64,000 nt of DNA from Oasisia sp. SBJ-2009. Lineage: Eukaryota; Annelida; Polychaeta; Sabellida; Siboglinidae. Positions 26,125 through 36,525 of the stretch are shown one piece after another (the stretch's first letter is position 1; each line of letters begins with the position of its first letter). The notes below the pieces were generated by a model, which saw only the letters and a list, made by a program, of their open reading frames with translations, was not told where the DNA came from and did no database searches. The translations under genes were made by a program, and so were the position numbers. The stretch is taken from contig OZ024861.1 of the NCBI GenBank assembly GCA_964017155.1, forward strand, positions 16,405,283 through 16,469,282. Reading direction: 5' to 3'.

Positions 26125-26149
26125 GATATTGAAAACACACACGACCATG

Positions 26150-26262
26150 CACTGGTGCAGGGCTCGCTCCTATCATTGCTGTATCATTTCTACTCTACAT
26201 AAACGACTTAGTTAATGCAACCCAATAGTTATATTCCGATGCAAATGACGTTACTTAATATA
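26150..26262 (+). pseudogene. Small remnant of a second reverse transcriptase
   Basis: One frame reads FLLYINDLVNAT, the conserved stretch after RT motif B in many LINEs. A preceding QGS is in another frame, and a decayed motif C (LYSDAND in place of YADD) follows after a stop. It overlaps in domain with the RT just upstream, so it comes from a different element. Only about 110 bp are recognisable. Confidence 0.6.
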
Positions 26263-26459
26263 ATAATTAGTATTATTTGTGATGAACGTTTGACGATGTC
26301 GAGTCAGCACTGCCACTGACTGAGTCGACTCGAATTTAGCCTGTTTGAACACACTTTTTAAAGTATGCTTCAGCGCTGCTGAGTGTACCCTTCTCTGGAC
26401 ATTGTCATGCTTGGCTACAGCTGGATGGTGCACGCCACTGCTCATATAATGTCTCAGAT
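26263..26459. other. No recognisable content
   Basis: About 200 bp between an RT remnant and the MITE-like element. Short open frames only, none recognised. Confidence 0.5.
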
Positions 26460-26736
26460 TATAAAATGTTCAAGATCACATCACATAATGACTAAAAATA
26501 AACCTATATGCAACCAATCATGCATGCGTATTTTTCAAAAAGTAAATAAACAGTTTCAATTTTAGCAGTAAATAAATAACATAAGACACTTTAAAACAAA
26601 TTGGCAATACATTTTTGTGAAATAGTGAAATCTAACCACTTTAATGCATATTGCAGTTTTAAAAATATGCATGCATGATTGGTTGCATATATGTTTATTT
26701 TTAGTCATTATGTGATGTGATCTTGAACATTTTATA
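26460..26736. mobile_element. MITE-like element with 76-bp terminal inverted repeats
   Basis: 26460-26535 (starting TATAAAATGTTCAAG) is the reverse complement of 26661-26736 with only two mismatches over 76 bp. A 125-bp AT-rich centre has no coding capacity. Outside the arms, CAGAT stands on the left and CAGAC on the right, a possible imperfect target-site duplication. If the TA at each end is the target instead, this would suit a Tc1/mariner-type family. The superfamily is undecided. It is the size and form of a non-autonomous DNA transposon. Confidence 0.8.
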
Positions 26737-26986
26737 CAGACGATCTATGTACAATTATTTTGCTTTAAGACGAATGTTTTAATTTTTTTATCCCAAGAAT
26801 TCATTGATTTTTTTATATACAGCATGTATTTCAATTTAGCCACAGCCACGCAAGATAGATTGGATTTTGGATTATTTTTATCTTTACAATAAATTGTTAT
26901 TGAATGAGGATTAATTGTGTGTCTACTGAACTAGGCAACAGTGTTTGCTTAATCAATCCAGTTCAGAGATAATGGCGGCCACATGA
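26737..26986. other. No recognisable content
   Basis: AT-rich sequence of about 250 bp between the MITE-like element and the third RT remnant. No open frame of note and no repeat that I can see. Confidence 0.5.
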
Positions 26987-27238
26987 GTTATACCACAAAG
27001 AATTGTACTGGGTCCAGTTATGTTCATATTATACTTAGAGGCCAGTATTAAAACAATACAATTATGTGCTATTTATAGAGGACATCAATATGTTTCACTT
27101 ATACACAACTGCTACAGGCTTATTCAAGAAGTAAATTCAGAATACAATAAAATATCAGTATGGATTCATTTCAACAAAACAACACTGAACATAACTAACA
27201 TTATCTTTTTACATTTACTCCTGAAGGTAAGACGATGA
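26987..27238 (+). pseudogene. Third reverse transcriptase remnant
   Basis: A single frame reads VIPQRIVLGPVMFILY, matching the RT motif B region (PQG..LGP..F..Y). About 40 residues later comes KISVWIHFNKTTLNIT, matching the conserved helix after the YADD motif (W...NKL.LN...K). The YADD itself is not visible, so an internal deletion or decay is likely. The sequence differs from the first RT here, so it belongs to another LINE family. It ends at TGA. Confidence 0.65.
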
Positions 27239-27691
27239 TCATGATGTTATTTTAATCAATGTAACAAATATATATCATGTTACTTCAGTAAAGTCTCTAA
27301 TTATTTAAAAGTAGACTAGAGGAAACTGGTCAGTATAATATAAAGGTTGTTAATGTATAAGTCATTATTTTCCTCCTGTGTACGCGTTAAATGCACATTT
27401 AAGCCACTTATCACAAAACAAATTACAAAACTTTGTTATGCCAAACTTGGTGCAACTATTTCTTTATCCATCCAATTACTATTAATATTAAGGATAAATA
27501 AACAATACAGCTTTGTATACGAAGCAATAACTACTATATTTTTGTTTACTAAAGCTGTAGCAGTAAATCCTAGCACAATCAATCGTAACCAGTGACAGCA
27601 CTTTGTTATCAGCTGTCACTGGTCCAATTAGTCCGTGCTATAACGCTCAAACTCCCAAATACACGTGAGCAACAACCAGCGTAGCTAGCTA
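27239..27691. other. AT-rich segment with one hairpin, otherwise unrecognised
   Basis: An open frame of 82 codons (27347-27595, +) has no recognised motif. Near its end lies a perfect 12-bp inverted repeat, ACCAGTGACAGC at 27588-27599 and GCTGTCACTGGT at 27612-27623, with a 12-nt loop. No other feature is visible. Confidence 0.5.
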
Positions 27692-27878
27692 GCGCTGTCG
27701 CGCGCGCCTCTAGATGCGCGCATGCGCATAAACGTCAATCGGAACGTTTTTAACGACCGGAAAAATGTAAGCGCGACCATCGTAGGTAGCGCTTACGTTT
27801 ATCCCCTAGATACGCGCATGCGCAGAAACGTCAATCGGACAGGTTTTAACAATCGGAAAAATGTAAGCGCGACAGCGC
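27692..27878. repeat. Compact block of direct and inverted repeats at the right junction
   Basis: GCGCTGTCGCGC (27692-27703) is the exact reverse complement of 27867-27878, which overlaps the first bases of the resumed satellite. Inside, a 71-bp sequence occurs twice with a 96-bp period (27707-27777 and 27803-27873). Between the copies lies a hairpin, GTAAGCGC (27767-27774) against GCGCTTAC (27789-27796). The block is CpG-rich in contrast to its AT-rich left side. It resembles a transposon terminus or small foldback element, family unknown. Confidence 0.6.
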
Positions 27879-29382
27879 GTCTGCCGTATCGTCGTGACGT
27901 CACGGTATTGTTGTGGCGTGTCTTCCGGTTTGCCGGCATTACTGTGTCGCGCAGCCGAATGCTGGCGACAGATGCCAGTTTCTTTAGTGTAATCTCGACC
28001 GCATCGCGGTGGGATTTGCGTCTTTGACGCCAGTGGGGTGAAGGAATGTGGGCATATGTAAGCATTGAGCCAGCTGTTTTCAATTTTGTTAGACACCGTG
28101 CACATTGTAACGCTGGTTTATTGTTTTTTCTCAGGTGTCTGCGCCCGGTGAAGATACAGCGACACGTGGCCGACGACTTCTGGCAGCATTACTGACCGAC
28201 CAGGCCCGATGATGTGAAGATTGGCGACGCGAAACAGTCATTCGACAGTGGGTGACGCGTTGTTTTATCAAGTTATTTTATTTATATAACCTGTTGAGGT
28301 AGATGATGATGTAGGCCGATCACTGGGAGAATCAAATCAATGATAGCATGACATCGATACATGTATCACAGCTAGTGCGAGTGGACATTAGTTTTGATGT
28401 TGCAGTTCTCACAATCGAAACGTTTTACTCAGACGATTGATCGAGCTATTTTTCACGCTATATGATGTATTTCAAGATACACAATGTCAAAATATGATGA
28501 AAAATAATGCACATGAAACGAGACTTGTGTAAGAGGTCGAGATCGCACCGCGGAAAGTATATTAACACTGATATGCATAAGCACCATTCGCGCGGCCACT
28601 GCCACAAACATTATCGCATGTACACATACACCCACTCAATACAGTTGAGTAGATGATTCTTTGACCGTCATGACAGCAAGCACAACGCATTCATCTCGAC
28701 TGGAAACAGCATACTTAGGAATCAGCATGTAAAGGCAACCTATACAAGTGCCTCTTTCTTTGCAATAGTGTAACTCAAGGGTTCGCATTTGACATGTCTT
28801 CCTTCAAAGACAAGTGTAGAGATCATTCGATGTTTTGAGACCCATATTTATTGCAGTCACACATATCTCGGCACGCGGATTTGTATCTAGGTAGTGACGG
28901 AGTTCGAATGCATATGTTGATACATTGCCTTGGAAACAATATCATATGCTACAGTGATCAGTGCCAACAGGCCAGCTCTTTGGCCATGTCATGAGCGCTA
29001 TGCCGACAAACAGGTAACGCCAAAGGCTAGACATAACAGCGATGGCGAAGAGCCATACGAGAAAACAAAGGTTGTTCCAAACTACCCAGATAACTACGAA
29101 ATGATATACTAGACATGCGTGGGGTTCATCACTACTCGCGCGTCGCATTCTCAGAGGGTCTGTGTCGCTCACACGTCGGTCTCAAATAGGAAGACCTGAA
29201 ACCAAAGAGCAGACATGTCGCAAGTTCAATATGAAAACGAAACCACAAAGCAGCTAACAGGCAATGGTCGCATCATATAATCATTGATGTTGAGCTAGCT
29301 ACATACATTGTACGTCCTACAAAGCTTATTACACTACAGAGTAAATCTAGACTGTATGCGAACGAACGTCTGTTATCGCATG
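27875..29382. repeat. Unit U11b, right part of the broken unit
   Basis: 1,508 bp. It restarts at GCGCGTCTGCC, upstream in unit phase of the point where U11a stopped, so about 447 bp of unit sequence occur on both sides. CRE core at 27895-27902. The YY1-type motif and poly-C tract are missing because the join lies just downstream of them. Confidence 0.95.
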
Positions 29383-31627
29383 GAATGGCATATAATGCTT
29401 CAGATACATCTTTGCGCAGCCTGCATACAGCCCTCGTGGCGTCGCCGTTAACACGTTTTAGAGTTCCAGATCGCAGAGAGTAGATTGCCAACACAATAAA
29501 GGGAACTTCTGTCGTTGAGTGTAGTAGTTTGAAGCTCAGCAGTACGAATGTTAAATTAGATACTGTCCAAACGTCTATTTGCCTAGGCATAGGTGGAAAG
29601 CTGCTTGAGACTTTGAGACAACTCATCGAAGAGTGGTATGCACCATATACAGTGTACTGTGAATGAGAACAAGAATATGAATATTCTGTTCCATTTCCGA
29701 CAAGAATTAGGCACTTGCGCAGAATGCAAGCCAACCTCAATTGCTCCTAGGTTTGAAACTGCATTACGAGAGGCGCGGGTAGGGTAGTGTAGTGGTTTTA
29801 ATACGCGCGGACACAGCAGGCCTGACATATTTGGTCTAAAACTCAATGGAGAGAGTCTGACATTGTTGAATCTAATCGGTGTTATACCCCACGCACATTT
29901 ACTTGCATCGTGCATAAAAAGTACCCGAATGTCGCACTGGCCGTCGTAGCATAACACAACTGTAGTCCTATGTGTGTGTACCTTATTGCGAAATAGACTA
30001 GCGCAAGTAAAACATTGAAAGAACGAAGTAAAAGTGGAAGAAAGCGCCTCCCCCCCCCCAGTTTGCTTAGATCAAAGGCGTCGCCATCTTGACATTTGAC
30101 GTCGCCGGGAACGAAAATGGCGCGTCTGCCGTATCGTCGTGACGTCACGGTATTGTTGTGGCGCGTCTTCCGGTTTGCCGCCATTACTGTGTCGCGCAGC
30201 CGAATGCTGGCGACAGATGCCAGTTTCTTTAGTGTAATCTCGACCGCATCGCGGTGTGATTTGCGTCTTTGACGCCAGTGGGGTGAAGGAATGTGTGCAT
30301 ATGTAAGCATTGAGCCAGCTGTTTTCAATTTTGTTAGACACCGTGCACATTGTAACGCTGGTTTATTGTTTTTTCTCAGGTGTCTGCGCCCGGTGAAGAT
30401 ACAGCGACACGTGGCCGACGACTTCTGGCAGCATTACTGACCGACCAGGCCCTATGATGTGAAGATTGGCGACGCGAAACAGTCATTCGACAGTGGGTGA
30501 CGCGTTGTTTTATCAAGTTATTTTATTTATATAACCTGTTGAGGTAGATGATAATGTAGGCCGATCACTGGGACAATCAAATCAATGATAGCATGACATC
30601 GATACATGTATCACAGCTAGTGCGAGTGGACATTAGTTTTGATGTTGCAGTTCTCACAATCGAAACGTTTTACTCAGACGATTGATCGAGCTATTTTTCA
30701 CGCTATATGATGTATTTCAAGATACACAATGTCAAAATATGATGAAAAATAATGCACATGAAACGAGACTTGTGTAAGAGGTCGAGATCGCACCGCGGAA
30801 AGTATCTTAACACTGATATGCATAAGCACCATTCGCGCGGCCACTGCCACACACATTATCGCATGTACACATACACCCACTCAATACAGTTGAGTAGATG
30901 ATTCTTTGACCGTCATGACAGCAAGCACAACGCATTCATCTCGACTGGAAACAGCATACTTAGGAATCAGCATGCAAAGGCAACCTATACAAGTGCCTCT
31001 TTCTTTGCAATAGTGTAGCTCAAGGGTTCGCATTTGACATGTCTTCCTTCAAAGAAAAGTGTAGAGATCATTCGATGTTTTGAGACCCATATTTATTGCA
31101 ATCACACATATCTCGGCACGCGGATTTGTATCTAGGTAGTGACGGAGTTCGAATGCATACGTTGATACATTGCCTTGGAAACAATATCATATGCTACAGT
31201 GATCAGTGCCAACAGGCCAGCTCTTTGGCCATGTCATGAGCGCTATGCCGACAAACAGGTAACGCCAAAGGCTAGACATAACAGCGATGGCGAAGAGCCA
31301 TACGAGAAAACAAAGGTTGTTCCAAACTACCCAGATAACTACGAAATGATATACTAGACATGCGTGGGGTTCATCACTACTCGCGCGTCGCATTCTCAGA
31401 GGGTCTGTGTCGCTCACACGTCGGTCTCAAATAGGAAGACCTGAAACCAAAGAGCAGACATGTCGCAAGTTCAATATGAAAACGAAACCACTAAGCAGCT
31501 AACAGGCAATGGTCGCATCATATAATCATTGATGTTGAACTAGCTACATACATTGTACGTCCTACAAAGCGTATTACACTACAGAGTAAATATAGACTGT
31601 ATGCGAACGAACGTCTTTTATCGCATG
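29383..31627. repeat. Unit U12, subfamily C
   Basis: 2,245 bp. Poly-C tract of 10. CRE core at 30140-30147. It carries the subfamily C alleles CGGTGTGATTTGCG and GCGCGGCCACTGCC. No 206-bp duplication. Confidence 0.95.
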
Positions 31628-34078
31628 GAATGGCATATAATGCTTCAGATACATCTTTGCGCAGCCTGCATACAGCCCTCGTGGCGTCGCCGTTAACACG
31701 TTTTAGAGTTCCAGATCGCAGAGAGTAGATTGCCAACACAATGAAGGGAACTTCTGTCGTTGAGGGTAGTAGTTTGAAGCTCAGCAGTACGAATGTTAAA
31801 TTAGATACTGTCCAAACGTCTATTTGCCTAGGCATAGGTGGACAGCTGCTTGAGACTTTGAGACAACTCATCGAAGAGTGGTATGCACCATATACAGTGT
31901 ACTGTGAAAGAGAACAAGAATATGAATATTCTGTTCCATTTCCGACAAGAATTAGGCACTTGCGCAGAATGCAAGCCAACCTAAATTGCTCTTAGGTTTG
32001 AAACTTCATTACGAGAGGCGCGGGTATGGTAGTGTAGTGGTTTTAATACGCGCGGACGCAGCAGGCCTGATATCTTTGGTCTAAAACTCAATGGAGAGAG
32101 TCTGACATTGTTGAATCTAATCGGTGTTATACCCCACGCATATTGACTTGCATCGTGCATAAAAAGTACCCGAATGTCGCACTGGCCGTCGTACCATAAC
32201 ACAACTGTAGTCCTATGTGTGTGTACCTTATTGCGAAATAGGCTAGCGCAAGTAAAATATTGAAAGAACGAGGTAAAAGTGGAAGAAAGCGCCTCCCCCC
32301 CCCCAGTTTGCTTATATCAAAGGCGTCGCCATCTTGACATTTGACGTCGCCGGGAACGAAAATGGCGCGTCTGCCGTATCGTCGTGACGTCACGGTATTG
32401 TTGTGGCGCGTCTTCCGGTTTGCCGCCATTACTGTGTCGCGCAGCCGAATGCTGGCGACAGATGCCAGTTTCTTTAGTGTAATCTCGACCGCATCGCGGT
32501 GTGATTTGCGTCTTTGACGCCAGTGGGGTGAAGGAATGTGGGCATATGTAAGCATTGAGCCAGCTCTTTTCAATTGTGTTAGACACCGTGCACATTGTAA
32601 CGCTGGTTTATTGTTTTTTCTCAGGTGTCTGCGCCCGGTGAAGATACAGCGACACGTGGCCGACGACTTCTGGCAGCATTACTGACCGACCAGGCCCGAT
32701 GATGTGAAGATTGGCGACGCGAAACAGTCATTCGACAGTGGGTGACGCGTTGTTTTATCAAGTTATTTTATTTATATAACCTGTTGAGGTAGATGATAAT
32801 GTAGGCCGATCACTGGGAGAATCAAATCAATGATAGCATGACATCGATACATGTATCACAGCTAGTGCGAGTGGACATTAGTTTTGATGTTGCAGTTCTC
32901 ACAATCGAAACGTTTTACTCAGACGATTGATCGAGCTATTTTTCACGCTATATGATGTATTTCAAGATACACAATGTCAAAATATGATGAAAAATAATGC
33001 ACATCAAACGAGACTTGTGTAAGAGGTCGAGATCGCACCGCGGAAAGTATCTTAACACTGATATGCATAAGCACCATTCGCGCGGCCACTGCCACACACA
33101 TTATCGCATGTACACATACACCCACTCAATACAGTTGAGAAGATGATTCTTTGACCGTCATGACAGCAAGCACAACGCATTCATCTCGACTGGAAACAGC
33201 ATACTTAGGAATCAGCATGCAAAGGCAACCTATACAAGTGCCTCTTTCTTTGCAATAGTGTAACTCAAGGGTTCGCATTTGACATGTCTTCCTTCAAAGA
33301 CAAGTGTAGAGATCATTCGATGTTTTGAGACCCATATTTATTGCAGTCACACATATCTCGGCACGCGGATTTGTATCTAGGTAGTGACGGAGTTCGAATG
33401 CATATGTTGATACATTGCCTTGGAATCAATATCATATGCTACAGTGATCAGTGCCAACAGGCCAGCTCTTTGGCCATGTCATGAGCGCTATGCCGACAAA
33501 CAGGTAACGCCAAAGGCTAGACATAACAGCGATGGCGAAGAGCCATACGAGAAAACAAAGGTTGTTCCAAACTACCCAGATAACTACGAAATGATATACT
33601 AGACATGCGTGGGGTTCATCACTACTCGCGCGTCGCATTCTCAGAGGGTCTGTGTCGCTCACACATCGGTCTCAAGTAGGAAGACCTGAAACCAAAGAGC
33701 AGACATGTCGCAAGTTCAATATGAAAACGAAACCACAAAGCAGCTAACAGGCAATGGTCGCATCATATAATCATTGATGTTGAGCGAGCTACATACATTA
33801 TACGTCCTACATGCGTGGGGTTCATCACTACTCGCGCGTCGCATTCTCAGAGGGTCTGTGTCGCTCACACGTCGGTCTCAAATAGGAAGACCTGAAACCA
33901 AAGAGCAGACATGTCGCAAGTTCAATATGAAAACGAAACCACAAAGCAGCTAACAGGCAATGGTCGCATCATATAATCATTGATGTTGAGCTAGCTACAT
34001 ACATTGTACGTCCTACAAAGCGTATTACACTACACAGTAAATCTAGACTCTATGCGAACGAACGTCTTTAATCGCATG
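31628..34078. repeat. Unit U13, subfamily C, first with the 206-bp duplication
   Basis: 2,451 bp. Poly-C tract of 10. CRE core at 32385-32392. The 206-bp tandem duplication lies at 33603-34014. It is the only unit in which the + frame at 31741-31995 is open for 84 codons, because a TGA present in the other copies is AGA here. Confidence 0.95.
33603..34014. repeat. 206-bp tandem duplication inside units U13-U18 (representative)
   Basis: The segment starting ACATGCGTGGGGTTC at 33603 restarts at 33809. The same pair occurs at 36050/36256, 38497/38703, 40950/41156, 43397/43603 and 45844/46050, always with a 206-bp period. The two halves differ at a few bases (the first has GAGCGAGCTAC and ATTATACGTCC, the second GAGCTAGCTAC and ATTGTACGTCC). 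The parent edges share ACA, consistent with a single microhomology-type event that later spread with its unit. Confidence 0.95.
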
Positions 34079-36525
34079 GAATGGCACATAATGCTTCAGA
34101 TACATCTTTGCGCAGCCTGCATACAGCCCTCGTGGCGTCGCCGTTAACACGTTTTAGAGTTCCAGATCGCAGAGAGTAGATTGCCAACACAATGAAGGGA
34201 ACTTCTGTCGTTGAGTGTAATAGTTTGAAGCTCAGCAGTACGAATGTTAAATTAGATACTGTCCAAACGTCTATTTGCCTAGGCATAGGTGGAAAGCTGC
34301 TTAAGACTTTGAGACAACTCATCGAAGAGTGGTATGCACCATATACAGTGTACTGTGAATGAGAACAAGAATATGAATATTCTCTTCCATTTCCGACAGG
34401 AATTAGGCACTTGTGCAGAATGCAAGCCAACCTCAATTGCTCCTAGGTTTGAAACTTCATTACGAGAGGCGCGGGTAGGGTAGTGTAGTGGTTTTAATAC
34501 GCGCGGTCGCAGCAGGCCTGATATATTTGGTCTAAAACTCAATGGAGAGAGTCTGACATTGTTGAGTCTAATCGGTGTTATACCCCACGCACATTGACTT
34601 GCATCGTTCATAAAAAGTACCCGAATGTCGCACTGGCCGTCGTACCATAACACAAATGTAGTCCTATGTGTGTGTACCTTATTGCGAAATAGGCTAGCGC
34701 AAGAAAACATTGAAAGAACGAAGTAAAAGTGGAAGAAAGCGCCTCCCCCCCAGTTTGCTTAGATCAAAGGCGTCGCCATCTTGACATTTGACGTCGCCGG
34801 GAACGAAAATGGCGCGTATGCCCTATCGTCGTGACGTCACGGTATTGTTGTGGCGCGTCTTCCGGTTTGCCGCCATTAGTGTGTCGCGCAGCCGAATGCT
34901 GGCGACAGTTGCCAGTTTCTTTAGTGTAATCTCGACCGCATCGCGGTGTGATTTGCGTCTTTGACGCCAGTGGGGTGAAGGAATGTGGGCATATGTAAGC
35001 ATTGAGCCAGCTCTTTTCAATTGTGTTAGACACCGTGCACATTGTAACGCTGGTTTATTGTTTTTTCTCAGGTGTCTGCGCCCGGTGAAGATACAGCGAC
35101 ACGTGGCCGACGACTTCTGGCAGCATTACTGACCGACCAGGCCCGATGATGTGAAGATTGGCGACGCGAAACAGTCATTCGACAGTGGGTGACGCATTGT
35201 TTTATCAAGTTATTTTATTTTTATAACCTGTTGAGGTAGATGATAATGTAGGCCGATCACTGGGAGAATCAAATCAATGATAGCATGACATCGATACATG
35301 TATCACAGCTAGTGCGAGTGGACATTAGTTTTGATGTTGCAGTTCTCACAATCGAAACGTTTTACTCAGACGATTGATCGAGCTATTTTTCACGCTATAT
35401 GATGTATTTCAAGATACACAATGTCAAAATATGATGAAAAATAATGCACATCAAACGAGACTTGTGTAAGAGGTCGAGATCGCACCGCGGAAAGTATCTT
35501 AACACTGATATGCATAAGCACCATTCGCGCGGCCACTGCCACACACATTATCGCATGTACACATACACCCACTCAATACAGTTGAGAAGATGATTCTTTG
35601 ACCGTCATGACAGCAAGCACAACGCATTCATCTCGACTGGAAACAGCATACTTAGGAATCAGCATGCAAAGGCAACCTATACAAGTGCCTCTTTCTTTGC
35701 AATAGTGTAACTCAAGGGTTCGCATTTGACATGTCTTCCTTCAAAGACAAGTGTAGAGATCATTCGATGTTTTGAGACCCATATTTATTGCAGTCACACA
35801 TATCTCGGCACGCGGATTTGTATCTAGGTAGTGACGGAGTTCGAATGCATATGTTGATACATTGCCTTGGAATCAATATCATATGCTACAGTGATCAGTG
35901 CCAACAGGCCAGCTCTTTGGCCATGTCATGAGCGCTATGCCGACAAACAGGTAACGCCAAAGGCTAGACATAACAGCGATGGCGAAGAGCCATACGAGAA
36001 AACAAAGGTTGTTCCAAACTACCCAGATAACTACGAAATGATATACTAGACATGCGTGGGGTTCATCACTACTCGCGCGTCGCATTCTCAGAGGGTCTGT
36101 GTCGCTCACACATCGGTCTCAAGTAGGAAGACCTGAAACCAAAGAGCAGACATGTCGCAAGTTCAATATGAAAACGAAACCACAAAGCAGCTAACAGGCA
36201 ATGGTCGCATCATATAATCATTGATGTTGAGCGAGCTACATACATTATACGTCCTACATGCGTGGGGTTCATCACTACTCGCGCGTCGCATTCTCAGAGG
36301 GTCTGTGTCGCTCACACGTCGGTCTCAAATAGGAAGACCTGAAACCAAAGAGCAGACATGTCGCAAGTTCAATATGAAAACGAAACCACAAAGCAGCTAA
36401 CAGGCAATGGTCGCATCATATAATCATTGATGTTGAGCTAGCTACATACATTGTACGTCCTACAAAGCGTATTACACTACACAGTAAATCTAGACTCTAT
36501 GCGAACGAACGTCTTTTATCGCATG
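34079..36525. repeat. Unit U14, subfamily C, trimer position 1
   Basis: 2,447 bp. Poly-C tract of 7. CRE core at 34832-34839. Duplication at 36050-36461. It shares the private GGCACATAATGC allele with U17, which lies 7,347 bp away. Confidence 0.95.

Larger units (their letters stand above)
24362..26140 (+). mobile_element. 5-prime-truncated non-LTR retrotransposon (LINE)
   Basis: RT-derived frames begin within 10 bp of the left junction and run to 25894. An A/T-rich 3-prime region with AATAAA at 26119-26124 follows, then a short AC-rich tail (GAAAACACACAC). The endonuclease and any ORF1 are absent. Truncation at the 5-prime end is usual for LINE copies, but here it coincides with the array breakpoint. 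The clade was not resolved. The presence of only one visible LINE end prevents a target-site duplication call. Confidence 0.8.
24362..27874. other. Non-satellite segment interrupting the array
   Basis: 3,513 bp of AT-rich sequence unrelated to the unit. In order it holds a truncated LINE (24362 to about 26140), a small RT remnant (26150-26262), a MITE-like element (26460-26736), a third RT remnant (26987-27238), about 450 bp without recognised content apart from a hairpin, and a repeat-rich block at the right edge. About 447 bp of unit sequence occur on both sides of it. Confidence 0.9.

Noticed and set aside
27347..27595. 82-codon + frame in the interruption
   Set aside because: AT-rich, without any recognisable motif. 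It could be a decayed part of the neighbouring RT remnant, but nothing supports that.
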